A stretch of DNA of 64,000 bases, taken from assembly GCA_016584495.1 (NCBI GenBank), contig WAID01000009.1, forward strand, positions 3,968,001 through 4,032,000. Reading direction: 5' to 3'. Below are positions 41,421 through 53,767 of the stretch, one piece after another (within the stretch, counting starts at the first letter, position 1; every line of letters starts with the position of its first letter). Made by a program: the position numbers and the translations under genes. The stretch comes from Celoporthe dispersa. Taxonomy: Eukaryota > Ascomycota > Sordariomycetes > Diaporthales > Cryphonectriaceae. The notes beneath the pieces were generated by a model, which saw only the letters and a list, made by a program, of their open reading frames with translations, was not told where the DNA came from and did no database searches.

Positions 41421-43982
41421 GTGATGGCAGCAGCAGCAGCAGTATCAGTAGTAGACCTCGCGGCGCAGACAGCACTCTGTATATACCTGGTATATAATCT
41501 GTACCTATACACACGTATACAATTTTTTTTTTAAATTTTTTTCTCCCCCTCTTGGGGAACACGAGCCATCGTCGTATGTCTGGACCAGCGTCTCCTCTTT
41601 TCTGTAGCTCAAAAAGGATGAACAGCGCATCGAGCACAGACTCTCGTCAAGTCAGCCCTGCTGGCCCCAGAGGAGCACATACCACGGCCCACGGAGCTGG
41701 TGAGGACCCTAAACCTACGGGCGACATTCGACCGGTTCCATCCCGGCAGAGTGGCTGGCGTGGTTTGGTGACACACCGACAGGACAAAGCCCAGCCAGGG
41801 AGAGAAGATCGTGACGAGAGGGGAGGGGGGGATGAAATGAAATGTGGCTCAGTCACGGGAAATCGTGCACATCATGTGGTCGTCTTGCCAGGAGACGGTT
41901 CGAGTTGGGGGCTTTGCAGTACCTGACTAACGGCCAAGTTTTCCAAGGGCTTGGGAATTTTTCAGGGTCCTCTCCGCCCTGTTGATCGGCCTCGGCCATC
42001 CTGTCTCTGTCTGTGTCCCTCTCTCCATATCTCTCTTCCCCACACAATCCTCTCGGATCCATCGGCGTCGTCGGCTCACTGGCTCCCCTCACCCCCCCCT
42101 CCAGGATCTTGTCTTTTTTCTCCTTCTTCTGTTCTCTGGCCAAAGAGGTCTGCATATGGTTGCAGCGTTGTGTACACACTGTAGCAGCAGGCGAGCGGTG
42201 TACAACCCCCGTTTCGTCAAGAGAGATCTCGAGGGGGAAGGACCCGGGATGATCTCCCGGATAAAGCTGTAGGGCTTATTGTTCAGTCAGCAGGGAGGGT
42301 ACTGTATGTACTACTACCAGTATTACATGTGTAGGTGGTGTGTGAGTACCACAAAGTGTCAGCAAGGAGAGGGCGTGAGCCGAGGATGTTTTCTTGGTTG
42401 CGAGACGAGAGCCAAAACAAGATCCGACAACTCCTCCGCTGTTAATTTTCTCAGGGACCCAAGAGAAGACGAGCTTGTAGGTCACCCACCCAGATCAAGA
42501 TTCAGATCGAGCAAAGACGGGTTTCATCCTCGCATTCCAATACACACTCCCAGGAAAGGGAAGAAGAGGGAAACAAACAAAGAAAAGGATCGGATCCGGA
42601 CCAGTAGGGAGCGTCTGCAGAACCACGGATGGTCGCACTTGAACCTGACTGGACCCCTTCCCTAGAGGCTCGCTCACTCGGGTTGATCTTGTCGTAGGCA
42701 AAGACAAGGTACAGTACGCACAGCACGGTACTAACAGTGATGCCGTAACAGGGGGGATGGTGGGGTGAACCTAGACCTGGAGGTCCCATTTTTCTTCCCT
42801 TCTTCTTTTTCTTGGGGCCCTCTTCTCGTCCCTGTCAAGGGTTGGCGTCTGTGACGGTCAACTTGTGCCGGGCGCAAGGAAGAGAGAGAGAGAGACATAA
42901 ATATAAGTTCTGGTGGGGAAGGGATATGTTTCCTGGTCCTCAGCTCCTCGCCTCCTCATCTTTCTTCGTTTTACCCTTTCTCGTTTCCCTCTCGTTTGTC
43001 GATGCAGTAAGAGAGGGAGGGGGAGAAAAAAAACCCCCCAAGACAAGAGGGCCTCTCAGCAACGGCTATCCCCGGGAACCTTGAAGAAGGGAGGAGAACA
43101 AGAGAAGACCCAGAAAAAAAGGAGACACCCAAGATCGGTGACAACCTTCCTCCTCCCCGGATCGTTGCGCGAAGCCAGGAACGTGTCTTCATGCTTGCAC
43201 TTCAGTGGCCTGGCCCTGAGATCGTCCGACGTCATCCTTTTTGTTTTATTTTATACTTGCACAGCTGAGAACAGAGCAGCCGAGTCAAACCAACGACCCT
43301 AGCTCGGTTTGGTACTTGGGAAACCGCGTCCCTGATCCAACAAAAGACAAGAAAGAACGACCAAGACAATCTTAGTCCTGCCGCTATTCGCCTCTTATCT
43401 TTCTTTTTTTTTCTCTGTCTTTTCCTTCCCCTCGGCTGCCAGACTTCAACTCTGTGTGTGTGTGTGTGTGTATCGTTTCTCTCTGCCTGAACGACCTCAC
43501 TTCAGTATCTGGCCGCTAGGGATATCTTTTCGAATTTATTTTTAAAAAATAATCTCAGTTTCTATCTCCATCCTGCCAGGCCATCACGCACATCCGACAT
43601 ATTTATTCTCAACCTTTTTTTTCAAAAATCCTTTGAGGGTCATACCTGTTTGCCTTGAGTAACCCTTTGTTCGCCCGAGGCTTCTTCTCACAAAAACCAA
43701 GATGCAGGCTCTCGATTCCCTTTGACAGGCCTGATTGTGGCCCTGGCCGCCAGACAGCAACACGACTATCAGGATTCACACAGCTCACAACCTGGGTGAT
43801 CTCATTCACACTCGTTTCACCTGCTGTGACGCGTGTTGGAAGACGTGGACTGGGGCCCTTTTGCAACAACGTGTACGACAACACAACACCACAACTCGAC
43901 CCAAACCTAGACGACACTCACCAGCGACGCCACCAAACCATCAACACCATACTAAAGGGTTTGAAAGCCCTAGCGTGCAGAG
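41421..43982. promoter_or_regulatory. Spacer and leader upstream of nuc-2
   Basis: 2.56 kb without a supported gene. It contains CT-rich tracts at about 42000-42130, a (GT)n tract at about 43454-43470, and a T/C-rich probable leader at about 43370-43670. I saw no CACGTG (the Pho4/NUC-1 core site) in the part closest to the start codon. Confidence 0.45.
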
Positions 43983-46786
43983 ATGAAATTTGGAAGAAAG
44001 TATGTCATCTGCTCACTCATTGTACCATGTATTATCACACCCAAGCTGACGCTGAGACCCCCCCCCCCCTCCAGCCTCCCCCCGGAACCAGGTGCCCGAG
44101 TGGGCATCTGCCTATGTCAACTACAAGGGCCTCAAGAAACTCATCAAGGCTGCAGCCCTGGCCTCGCAGAATGGCGAGAGCGCTGACCTGGCCGAGTTCT
44201 TCTTCGCGCTGGACCGAAACCTCGAGGATGTCGACACGTTCTACAACAAGAAGTTCTCGGACGGGTGCCGCCGCCTCAAGCTCCTGCAGGACCGCTACGG
44301 CAAGATGCCCGACGTGGGGGACCTGGACGTGGACGAGACGGAGGAGCTCATGGGGGCGCTGCTGGAGCTGCGGGCGCAGTTCAGGAACCTGCAGTGGTTC
44401 GGCGAGATCAACCGGCGGGGCTTCGTCAAGATCACCAAGAAGCTGGACAAGAAGGTGCCCAACTCGGCGACGCAGCACCGGTACATCGCTACCAAGGTGG
44501 ACCCCAAGCCGTTCGCCAAGGACAACACCATCGCGCGGCTGCTGGGCGACATCAACAAGTGGCTGTCGGCCCTCGGCGATGCCCAGAATATCGACGACAA
44601 CAGGTCCGAGAGGTCCATCCGCTCCCTGGGGCGCGCGTCGGCAAAAGCTATGCTGACCGTCCCCTCGGCGCTGCTCGACCAGCTGGACCAGGCCATCCGG
44701 GACGAAGACGTCGAGGCCCTCGGGGCGCGCCTGGCGGATACGAACCTGGTCCTGTCCGAGGCCCCGGCGCAGGGCCTGCTGCTCAACCTGCTCCAGAGGT
44801 CCATCTCTGTGCGGTCCAAGAGGTCGATGGAGCACCTCCTGGCGCACGTCAGGACGCTGGACGAGCCGGACGACATCAACGAGCGGAACTGTATCCACCG
44901 CCTGGTCATCCACATCGGCCGCACCAAGTCCGCAAAGGCCGGGGAGAACGACGCGCCCACGTATCCCTTCCCATCAGGACACCACTACGCATCCCAGTAC
45001 ATCACCCCTGCGGCGACACCTGCAGACTCTCCACAGGCAGAGACCAAGGAGAACCTCCTGGACAGGAGCGACGAGGCCGTCGACGTCCTCATCTACCTGC
45101 TGGACAGGCTGACCGAGCACCAGCGCCCCGCGCTGAGCCTGCGGGACTCGTTTGGCCGCCTGCCCCTGCACTACGCCGCCCAGTTCGGGTTCGTGGTGGT
45201 GTGCCAGGTGATCATGGACAAGATGCAGCAGTGGGGCCAGTTCAACGTGGAGGAGGGCATCGACGCTCCCGACTGGCAGGACAAGGAGGGCAACGCCCCG
45301 CTGCACCTCAGCGTCATCGGCGGGCACGCCCTGACGACCCAGGCGCTCCTCCAGGGCGAGAACTGGCGGGGGCCCAACGAGGACAAGACGGCCATGCGGC
45401 GGGGCGTGTCCAAGTCGAGCGCGGTCCTGGCCATCGCGACCAAGGCCAGCTTCACGCGCATCGTCAAGCTGCTGGTGGACGCGGGCGTGGACATCAACTG
45501 GCAGGACAGCTCGGGGGAGACGGCACTGCACATCGCCGCTAGGTTCGGCCATGACGAGTGCGCGCGCATCCTGATCGAGGGCACGGACGAGCAAAAGGCC
45601 GACCTGCAGCTGGCGGAGAAGAACTTCAACTGGACGCCGCTGCACATCGCCGCCGTGGACGGGCACCCACAGGTCGCGAGGCTGCTGGTCGAGGCGGGCG
45701 CCGACGTGGACAGGCTCGACTCGTCCGGCTGGACGGCCAAGGAGCATGCCGCCCTGCGGGGCTACCTGCCCATCGCCCGCCTCCTGAGGGAGAACACGCG
45801 CGTGGACGAGGTCCTGTCGACCGCCGAGGGGGAGGACGGACAGCCTGCCGCCAGCGCGGGCACCTCGCCGCCAGAGGTCTCATCGCTGGGCGACAGGCGG
45901 TCCAACGGGGGGGCGCGTCGTCCTCCTCGTCGTCGCGGGCCGCCGAGCCCGTCAAGACGTTTGGCCATCGGTACCTCAAGGACGAGAGCCTGGTCCTGGT
46001 CAGCCTCGGCTCCATGGACATGCGCAAGGACGTCGACGCCGTCAAGCTGGACCGTGTCCCGCTCACCGAGGCGCACACCACGCAGCTGGACACGGCGCTG
46101 TCGGTCGTGGTCTCGGCCAACGGGGCCCAGGGAGAGCCGACCATCATCGACCTGCCCGTGCACGAGAACATCGCTACCGAGCCCATCGTGTTCACCACGC
46201 GCGACGCCGCCAAGGTGAAGCTGCTCTTCGACATCGTGCCGACCTACTCGGGCAACGAGAAGAACAAGATCGGCAGGGGCGTCGCCCTCCTGTCCAGCGT
46301 GCGGCCCTCGGTCGGGTCCAAGCGCATGAACCTCCAGGGCGACGTCTGCGTGCCCGTCATGTCGTCGGCCAGCCTCGAAGTCATCGGCACCGTCAACTTC
46401 AACTTCCTCGTCGTCACCCCGTTTGCACACGCCAACATGGAGGTCACCTCCCGTCAGACGTACTGGAAGAAGCTCGCGTCCACCATGGTCATCGGCCACC
46501 GCGGGCTCGGCAAGAACGTCACCAGCAACAGGTCTCTCCAGCTGGGCGAGAACACGGTCGAGTCCTTCATCGCCGCCGCCAACCTGGGCGCGCAGTATGT
46601 CGAGTTTGATGTCCAGCTGACCAAGGACCATGTCCCCGTCATCTACCATGACTTCCTCGTCAGCGAGACGGGCATCGACGCGCCTGTGCACACCCTGACC
46701 CTCGAGCAGTTCCTGCACATCAACCCAGACGCGAGACGGCTCAACGGGAAAGAGATGCTCAGCCATTCGCTGCAGCAGAAGCAGCA

Positions 46787-46819
<33 letters not shown>

Positions 46820-47896
46820 GAGGCACGCCAATGCCTCCAACGGCAACGGCGGAGGCATCCCCACCACCTCCCACAACGGCATCGTCCACCACTCCCGCAG
46901 CCACCACCAGCACCACCACCAGCACCACGGCGCCAGCTCTTCAGGCCCACGGCAGCGGTCCATGTCCGTCGGGTACGGCAGCAACCCGCTGGGCGACGGA
47001 GGGGCAGCGGTGGCAGCAGACGAGAGGATGAAGCACACGCGCGACTTCAAGGAGAAGGGCTACAAGGGCAACTCGCGCGGCAACTTCATCCAGGCGCCCT
47101 TCGCGACCCTCGAGGACCTGTTCCGCGACCTCCCCCCAGGGCGTAGGCTTCAACATCGAGATGAAGTACCCGATGCTACACGAGAGCGAGGAGCACGAGA
47201 TGGACGCCTACGCCGTCGAGCTCAACTCGTTCTGCGACACCGTCCTCACAAAGGTCTACGACCTGGCCGAGGGCCGCCACATCATCTTCAGCAGCTTCAA
47301 CCCGGACATCTGCCTGTGCCTCAGCTTCAAGCAGCCTAATTTCCCCATCATGTTCCTCTCGGACTCCGGGACCAGCCCTGTCGGTGATATCCGCGCCAGT
47401 TCCCTGCAGGAGGCTATCCGCTTCGCGAGCCGCTGGAACCTGCTGGGCATCGTGAGCAATACGGAGCCGTTTACCAACTCGCCGCGGCTGGTGCGGGTTG
47501 TGAAGCAGCATGGTCTGGTCTGTGTCAGCTATGGCTCGGAGAATAATGATCCGCTCATGGTGCAGGTAAGCCTCCCCCCCCCCCTTCCCCGTCCTCTCTC
47601 CTTCACACACGCACACACACACACACAAGCACCATTTTCTGTGAAAGAAACCCAAAAATATACCGATGCTGACCTTACACCAACAGCGCCAAGTCAAAGA
47701 GGGCATTGACGCCGTCATTGTAGACAGTGTCCTGGCCATCCGGAAAGGTCTCACCGAGCACGAGAGCAAGGCGGCTGCCGCCGCGGCGCTGCCCTCTCCC
47801 CCGCCGCGTGGGTCTTCAGATGATGACGGCAGCAGCAGCGCGGTGGTCGTGGATGAGGCAGATTTTGTGAAGGGGGGTGTGAAGGTTGCGAATTAG
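43983..47896 (+). CDS. nuc-2: Phosphate-sensing CDK inhibitor NUC-2/PHO81 (SPX-ankyrin-GDPD)
   Basis: This is the ankyrin-repeat cyclin-dependent kinase inhibitor of the fungal PHO pathway, which restrains the Pho85-type kinase when phosphate is low. Exons are 43983-43999 (MKFGR), 44075-47565 and 47687-47896. Domains are an N-terminal SPX (about residues 1-160, WASAYVNYKGLKKLIKAA to KKLDKKVPNSATQHRYIATK), ankyrin repeats (about 360-575, RLPLHYAAQFGF, ETALHIAARFGHDECARIL, WTPLHIAAVDGHPQVARLL) and a C-terminal glycerophosphodiester-phosphodiesterase-like domain (from VIGHRGLGKNV at about 810, through YVEFDVQLTKDHVPVIYHDF). A Gln/His-rich insertion (46774-46930) sits inside that domain. Three frame breaks occur, all at homopolymers: C6 at 44078-44083 (one extra), G7 at 45907-45913 (one missing) and C6 at 47132-47137 (one extra). 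Repair gives 1,238 residues. Convergent with the ABCD gene. Confidence 0.93.
46774..46930 (+). repeat. Coding CAG and CAC repeats in nuc-2
   Basis: CAG-rich units (46774-46821) encode Gln runs broken by single Lys codons, and CAC/CAG units (about 46901-46927) encode a His/Gln run. They lie inside the GDPD-like domain. This is directly visible. Confidence 0.9.
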
Positions 47897-48839
47897 ACAC
47901 GTGCCCCGCCTCTGGTGGGAGAAGTACGTCTACTTAGCATAGAGGAGACACATGGAAATGGTACTTTGTGAACCTGAGAAGGGGCTTAGACAGATACAGG
48001 ACAGGCTCTCGAACGTAGAGCACTGGGGACGCAACGGAACCCAAACGACAGGACAGGCCGGGACGCGACTGAAACATGCACGAAAGAGAGGAGACGGTGT
48101 GCGTGTGTGTGTGGCAAGAAGCAGAAGGCAGAAGAAGCAGAAGTGCGGCATTACTCACGGTGTTGTTGGGATTCTCTTTTTTTTTTCTCCTTGTCTCTTG
48201 TTCTTTTGCCCTCTCCTTCCCTCCCCGTTTGATCCTCAATTCATGGATGAATGAGGAAATGTCATGTAATGTACATACAAATAAGCCTTGGGACAGGCAC
48301 AGATGAATGTATGGGAACCCCCCCCCCCATTGTTGGGTCCTTGAGTCCCGAGACTTGGTCGTCTAATGAATTTTTTCTCTTTACTGGTTCTCTCCTAGAG
48401 ATGTAAAGCAAATATCTTGCTTTATATGGTGAGACTATTCGATGGTTAGCATGGTGGTGGTGGTGGTGGCTGTGATGATTCCCCATCACGCAGCACACGA
48501 AATGAATATTGTAGATTAATATTTTTTTTTAAAAAACATTCCATTTTTGTTCCTTTCCTGTTTGCTTCTTTCTCTATTATCTCTCTTCAAAAAAAAAAAA
48601 ATTACCAAAAAAAAAAAAACATCTGGCTTTAGTATCGTGCTATCAAGTTATACCGCAAAGAGAAGAGAGACAGAGACCAGTGCGGCCCTGCCTCTCTGCC
48701 TTGTGTTCAGCCAGGCCTGGTGTGATTGATGATGAACTGCGGTGGTCTTGTGGCTCCGTCCACGAATCGACTGACTGCCCCGCCGAAGGAGCTCTCTTGG
48801 GCATGTTTGACATGTTCGCCTGTGCGCGCAATACATACA

Positions 48840-48908
<69 letters not shown>

Positions 48909-48932
48909 AGCTCCCGCCCCCTTCCCTCCTCT
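47897..48932. other. Convergent 3' spacer nuc-2 / ABCD gene
   Basis: 1.04 kb between convergent stops. It contains A and T runs (48531-48540, 48588-48620) and a composite CA-TA microsatellite ending about 34 bp from the ABCD stop codon. No gene is supported. Confidence 0.5.
48847..48899. repeat. Composite (CA)n-(TA)n microsatellite
   Basis: A CA tract (48847-48875) passes directly into a TA tract (48875-48899), just downstream of the ABCD gene. This is directly visible. Confidence 0.95.
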
Positions 48933-51381
48933 CTACGCGGAGGTCAGCTCCTCCATCCTCCTCTCCAGCTCCGGCACCTGCCTCAGCAGTACCTCCAGGT
49001 CCTCCCTCTCGTCCTCGAGCTTCATCCGCCTGTCGGCGTCCAGCCTGGTGAAGACGTAGTTGCCCTGGCCGTCGAACTGAAGGATGCGGCTGTGGTATTT
49101 CCACAGGCTCCGGCGGTGGCTGACGGTCATGAGGGTGATGCCCAGGGCCTTGGCGTTGTCGTACATGACCTTCTCGGTGTCGAGGGTGACGGAGGAGGTG
49201 CACTCGTCGAGGATGGCGTAGCGCGGGCGGTGGTAGAAGAGGCGGGCCATGGCGACGCGCTGCTGCAGCCCGCCCGACAGCACGTCGCGCCACTCGGCCT
49301 CGGCGTCCCAGCCCTCCGGGTACAGGGTGACGAGGTTCTCGAGGCTGAGGATCTTGAGGATGCCGAGCAGGTCGGCGTCCGTGACGCCCTTGGCGCGGGT
49401 GGTGCGCAGGCCGTCTGGGTATGTGATCTGCTGGCGCAGCGAGCCGCGCGAGAGGTAGGGCCGCTGCGGGATGTAGAAGATGTCGGTGAAGGGGGGCTTG
49501 TGGACGGTGCCGCCGTAGACGGGCCAGAGGCCGCCGAGGATGCGGAAGAGCGAGGACTTGCCGCAGCCGTTGGGGCCCACGACGAGGAGGTGGTCGCCCT
49601 GCCTGAGGGAGAAGGAGAGGGCCTTGACGAGGACGTCGCCGTTGGGGGGAGATGATGGGTCTGGGCGTGGTGGTGTCCGTCAGCGCCAGGCCGGCCAGTG
49701 CGGTCTCTTTTTTTTTCTTTCTCTTTCCCTTTTCACGAAAGAGGGGGGGGGAGGAGGTACTTACACGTCGATGAACTCAATGTCCTTGCTCTCCACGACC
49801 TTGCCCCTGCCCTTGAGCACGGCCTCGTTGCCCTCGGTGCCCGCGCTGGACACCAACTTCTTCTCGAAGCGGCCGTTCTGGATGTCGTCCATGACCTCCA
49901 GCAGCGTGGCCACCCGCGACGTGTACCCGGCCAGCTCCATGACCTCCCTATACGAGAACATGATGCGCCCGAAGGCGTCCGACGCGGACAGCAGCATCCT
50001 GCGGTTGGTCACAAAGGTCTCGGTCCTGTCGCCCATGTTCTGGGCGATGGCGCCGGGGAACCTGACAAAGACCGGCACGCTGCAGAGCATCAGGCCCAGG
50101 GCGCCCCAGAGGTACTTGATGACGTAGTCCTCCATGAAGCCGTGGTAGAAGCGCCGCCGCAGGATGTAGTTGACGTGCTTGATGAGGGTGAAGTAGCCCT
50201 TGTCGAGGGTGTCCTTCTCGACCTCGTGGCCTGCGTACAGGGCCACCTCCTCGCTGTGGTCGATCAGCCGCGAGTGCTGGAAGCGGAACTCGCCTTCCAG
50301 CCTCGCCTCGTCCGCCACGTACTTGCCAAAGGGCGGCGTGAGCGCGCGCATGCCGTTCGCGGACAGCTGGACGAGCAGGGACATGAACATGACGCCCTCG
50401 CCCCCTACGCTGCTGGAGAGCGACCATGTATAGATGGTCTGTGGGGGTCCTGTCAGCCAGCAGCCCGATGTATGTGTGTGTGGGGGGAGGGGGGAGGGGA
50501 AAAGACTTGCCATGTCGAGCAGCGGCTTGGCCAGGTTGCTGTACAGCTCGGCCAGGCTGTTTGAGAACTTGGCGACGTCCACCGCTATCAGCTGGTCTGG
50601 GTTCTTTATCCTGTCGTCCAGGGCCGAGATGCCGTAGAAGGTCAGCTTGGACAGATATTTGTCGTGGATGTGCTGGGTGAGCCTGGTCCGGTACTTGAGG
50701 GACAGCTCCGCCTGGTGCCACGAGAGCTGCACGGTTCAGGAGATCCAGAGTTAGCACCCGTCCTGTCCTCAAAGGGCTGCACGCCCATAGCGACACGACC
50801 AACGTACCATCGAGTTCGTAAAGGTAGCCGGCACGGCGATCAGCATCCACCACACGATCCGCATCAGGAACTCCCTTGCCGTGGCCCCTGATCAGCGCCT
50901 TGACGATGGCGCCGTCCATGGCGGCCACCTTGACGCTGATCAGGGTCCTGACGACCAGGAAGAAGCTGTGGCTGATGAGCAGCCTGGTCTCCTTGCTCCG
51001 CCAGCCGGGCACCACGATCCTCAGCAGCCGCAGCAGGCTCCGGAAGAACTCCCGGTCGAGCTCCACCTTCTTCTTCTTCTTGCCGCCGTTGTTCCTGTCC
51101 CTGGTACCGCCGGCGGGGTCCTCGTCCTGCTGGCCCGCGGCGCCACGCTCCCTGCGCCGGTCAGCCTCGCGCCTCGACGCGGCCTTCTGCTCGGCGATGG
51201 CGTTGCGCACGCGGTTGATGAGCGCGACGAAGAGGGTCAGGTAGACGGCGCGGGAGATGCGGGTGCGGTTGGCCAGGTAGAGGTCGGTCAGGTGGGACAC
51301 GATGGAGCGGATGGTGCGCTCGCGCTGGGCCGGCGAGGACATTGGTCCCGCGGGGAGGGAGAGCTTGGACTGCGAGGCCAT
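48933..51381 (-). CDS. Peroxisomal fatty-acyl ABC half-transporter (ABCD/PXA family)
   Basis: A subfamily D half-transporter that, with a partner, imports long-chain acyl-CoA into peroxisomes for beta-oxidation. Exons are 50808-51381, 50511-50726, 49765-50438 and 48933-49660. After removing two single-base insertions (GGG at 50873-50875, G6 at 49644-49649) the length is 729 residues. The N-terminus has ANRTRISRAVYLTLFVALIN. A membrane domain spans about 100-400 and includes LDDRIKNPDQLIAVDVAKF and the EAA-like EEVALYAGHEVEKDTLD. The ATPase domain has Walker A GPNGCGKSS (about 514), IPQRPYLSRGSLRQQITYP, signature LSGGLQQR (about 613), Walker B YAILDE and VSHRRSL. The intron at 50439-50510 starts with GCAAGT, a consensus GC donor. 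Whether it is the Pxa1 or Pxa2 type is not decided here. It is divergent from the PGA1-like gene, and three CCTCGG motifs lie upstream. Confidence 0.92.
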
Positions 51382-52142
51382 GGCTGCTGCCGGGCCGTGG
51401 CTCCCGGGGTCGAGCGCGCGGGAGCTGGGACTCGAGAGGGGATCCTCATACGCTGTCCAGAATCCTCGGCGGACAGGATAGGCGGTGGCTGAGGAGGCGA
51501 TCGGGTCGGAGAAATGGTCGCGGTCGCAGCTGTCTGTCCTATGTCTCGGGCGGTTGACAGCAGCAGTGCCCTCGAACTATCATGGCCAACACGCAGCAGC
51601 AATATGTGGAAAGAAAGAAAAAAAAAGAGAGCAAGATACGATATCAGAAGCAGGGAGAGGGTCGTAGGCGCTCCTCGTTTCTTCTTCTGCACGTGTCCAT
51701 GTCACTCATGTCCTGGCCCACGATTGTGAAGGTGAGGAGCGAGGACGAAAAGAAGACCAAGAGGATGGGCTTGGATCTGTGCCAGGCCGGATTCCCGTTG
51801 AGGCAAGTCCTCGGCGTTTCTGGAGAGGGACTCTCCAGGATGCACACCCCCGGAAGCAGTGCGCCAGAGCCTCGGGGACCCGCTGGAGCTATTACCCGCA
51901 GGCCTGGGGAAACCACTGACCCGACCCCCTGGCCAGATTAGCATGTGATTCTGGGGAAGAGCATATGCCGTAAGCCACTGTGGTAGATGAGCTGTGGCGG
52001 TGTTGTTGGTTGTCCTCCTTCTCCAGCCACACTATAGCGCCTTCTCTCTCTCAATGGTGAGTGAGTTCACCTGCTCCTTTCCAGCCACCATCAGCCAAGC
52101 TCCTCGCGCACTCACTTGTTCGCTTACCTGTACAAGACGAAT
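51382..52142. promoter_or_regulatory. Divergent promoter ABCD / PGA1-like with three CCTCGG motifs
   Basis: CCTCGG occurs on the plus strand at 51464-51469, 51809-51814 and 51870-51875. This hexamer is the established core site of FarA/FarB/CTF1-type activators of fatty acid catabolism in filamentous ascomycetes. Its presence upstream of a peroxisomal fatty-acyl transporter fits fatty acid induction, but the region is GC-rich and the functional link is inferred. Confidence 0.5.
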
Positions 52143-53034
52143 ATGTTCCTGCGGAGCCTGCTCTGCCTCCTCACAGGCCTGACAACACGCGCCCTCGCCA
52201 ACGTAGAAAAGACCATCTTCCTGGGCCCCGAACCCATCAACATCCCACCGTCGGGTCCCAGCCTCGCCGACCTCCACGTCGATGTTCTCACGCCAGACGA
52301 CTGGTCGCTGAGGACTCACATAAGAGCAGTCTTCCCGGCCACAGACCTGCCGCGGGGTGCAGAGACATGGCTCGTCCTCGACAGCCTCAGCGAGGGGCAG
52401 AGATATGAAGTGCGGATATGCTGGCCTGCGATTGTACGTCCTGTTCTCATCTCGTCTCGTTCTCATCTCATGTAGCCGGCAACGAAAGGAGGAAGAATAA
52501 GAGAAAGAAGTAGAAAAAGAAGGAGAAGACAGAATCTAACATGTCTTCTCTCTCCCTCCCCCTCTCCCCACCGTCCAGCAGCCCACCGCCTTTCACCTCG
52601 AGACATTCGAGCTCCCACACGTCTTCGACACGCCCGCCCTCATCACCTCGCTGTACAACTACTCCATGTCCAGGCAGCCTCCTCCCACCGACCCGTCCTC
52701 GCCCGGGGGAGGCCCTCAGGCCGCTGCTGGCTACCGGCCCTCTTCACCGTCCTCTTCTTCGGTCCTCCTCCTCCGCGTTTCCGCCGCGGCCGACTACTTC
52801 ACCCTCAACAAGACCCTGATGCAGACCCCAGATCCCGTCCTCGCCGATCTCATCCTGGACCCGTTCGTGTACAACGTCCTGCCGCGCAGCCTGGTGCCTA
52901 CGGTGGTGTATATTGTGTTTGTGGCGGCCGGGTCGTGGGTGCTGGCGACGAGGGCGGTGGTTCCCTTGCTCAGGGACCTGCTGGTGGCGAAGGAGGGCGG
53001 TGGGGATGAGAAGGGGGAGAAGAAGACGCAGTAG
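52143..53034 (+). CDS. PGA1: Probable ER membrane protein, PGA1-like (GPI mannosyltransferase II co-activator)
   Basis: Exon 1 is 52143-52433 and exon 2 is 52579-53034. The 145-nt intron has GTACGT, CTAAC and CAG signals. The 248-residue product has a signal peptide (MFLRSLLCLLTGLTTRALA), the block VEKTIFLGPEPINIPPSGP, a lumenal part with LRTHIRAVFPATDLPRGAET, RYEVRICWPAIQPTAFHLET and LITSLYNYS, and one membrane segment near the C-terminus (about 203-225, VPTVVYIVFVAAGSWVLA) followed by a short basic tail. This matches my memory of the fungal Pga1 family, the partner of the second GPI mannosyltransferase in the ER. The family name is less certain than the architecture. The frame is intact. 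Confidence 0.65.
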
Positions 53035-53767
53035 AGGGCTGGGGTGGTGCCGGTATGTTTTTCTTTTGATCTTAGCACGGTTCGATTTAGCCAACGGACC
53101 GACGGTAACCAGGAGATATCCACCAGCTCTTGTTAAGATGCAGTCATCGTTATTTACAACCATCTAAAAGTCAGCGACAAAGCCTCTCTAGCTTGGCTTT
53201 TTATCGTTTGTATGGTATCTATAGCAGTGCAGTGCATACATACTATGACCGTTCCCTTCTTTTTTTTTTTTGTTTTTGAACGGGGGATGGGGTGAGGGAG
53301 GAAAGAAAGAGAGAAGAAAAAAAGAAAGAAAGAAAGGCAGGCTGCTGTGGCCTCCTGTGGCAAGTAGTCTAGATGCCGATGTCTGAGTCGCTGATACAAA
53401 AGAGATACTGCTAAGAACATGTCTCAAGGTCTTTGAGGCACCATGCTGGCGGCCTATTTTTGTGGTTGTTGTTGCGCAAAGCAAAAGAAAAGAGAAGCAC
53501 TATCCAGAGACCGTATTCTTCCCACCATCCACCCTATTCCCGTTGTAGGCGCTCACACGAATCCGAAAGCCCCTCGTTGAAGCTTGCTGATGAGAGTGGA
53601 TCGGTGGCACTCTCTCCATCACAGCATGACCGACGACGTGCGTATCGAATCTGGCCAAGAAAGAAAAAGATGAAAAGAATACGCCATCTACTCATCTACC
53701 CGACAAGACAGCGCTGCCAGCTCCTCGGCCCACCTGCGAGGCAGAGCTGCTTCAACAACGAGCCTGG
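53035..53767. other. Convergent 3' spacer PGA1-like / WW gene
   Basis: 733 bp with T and A/G-rich tracts at about 53260-53335. No gene is supported. It should hold the 3' ends of both transcripts. Confidence 0.45.

Noticed and set aside
43655..44656. 333-codon ORF overlapping the nuc-2 start
   Set aside because: It reads the real SPX exon in a wrong frame (Arg/Ser/Thr-rich shadow) and is open only because of GC bias.
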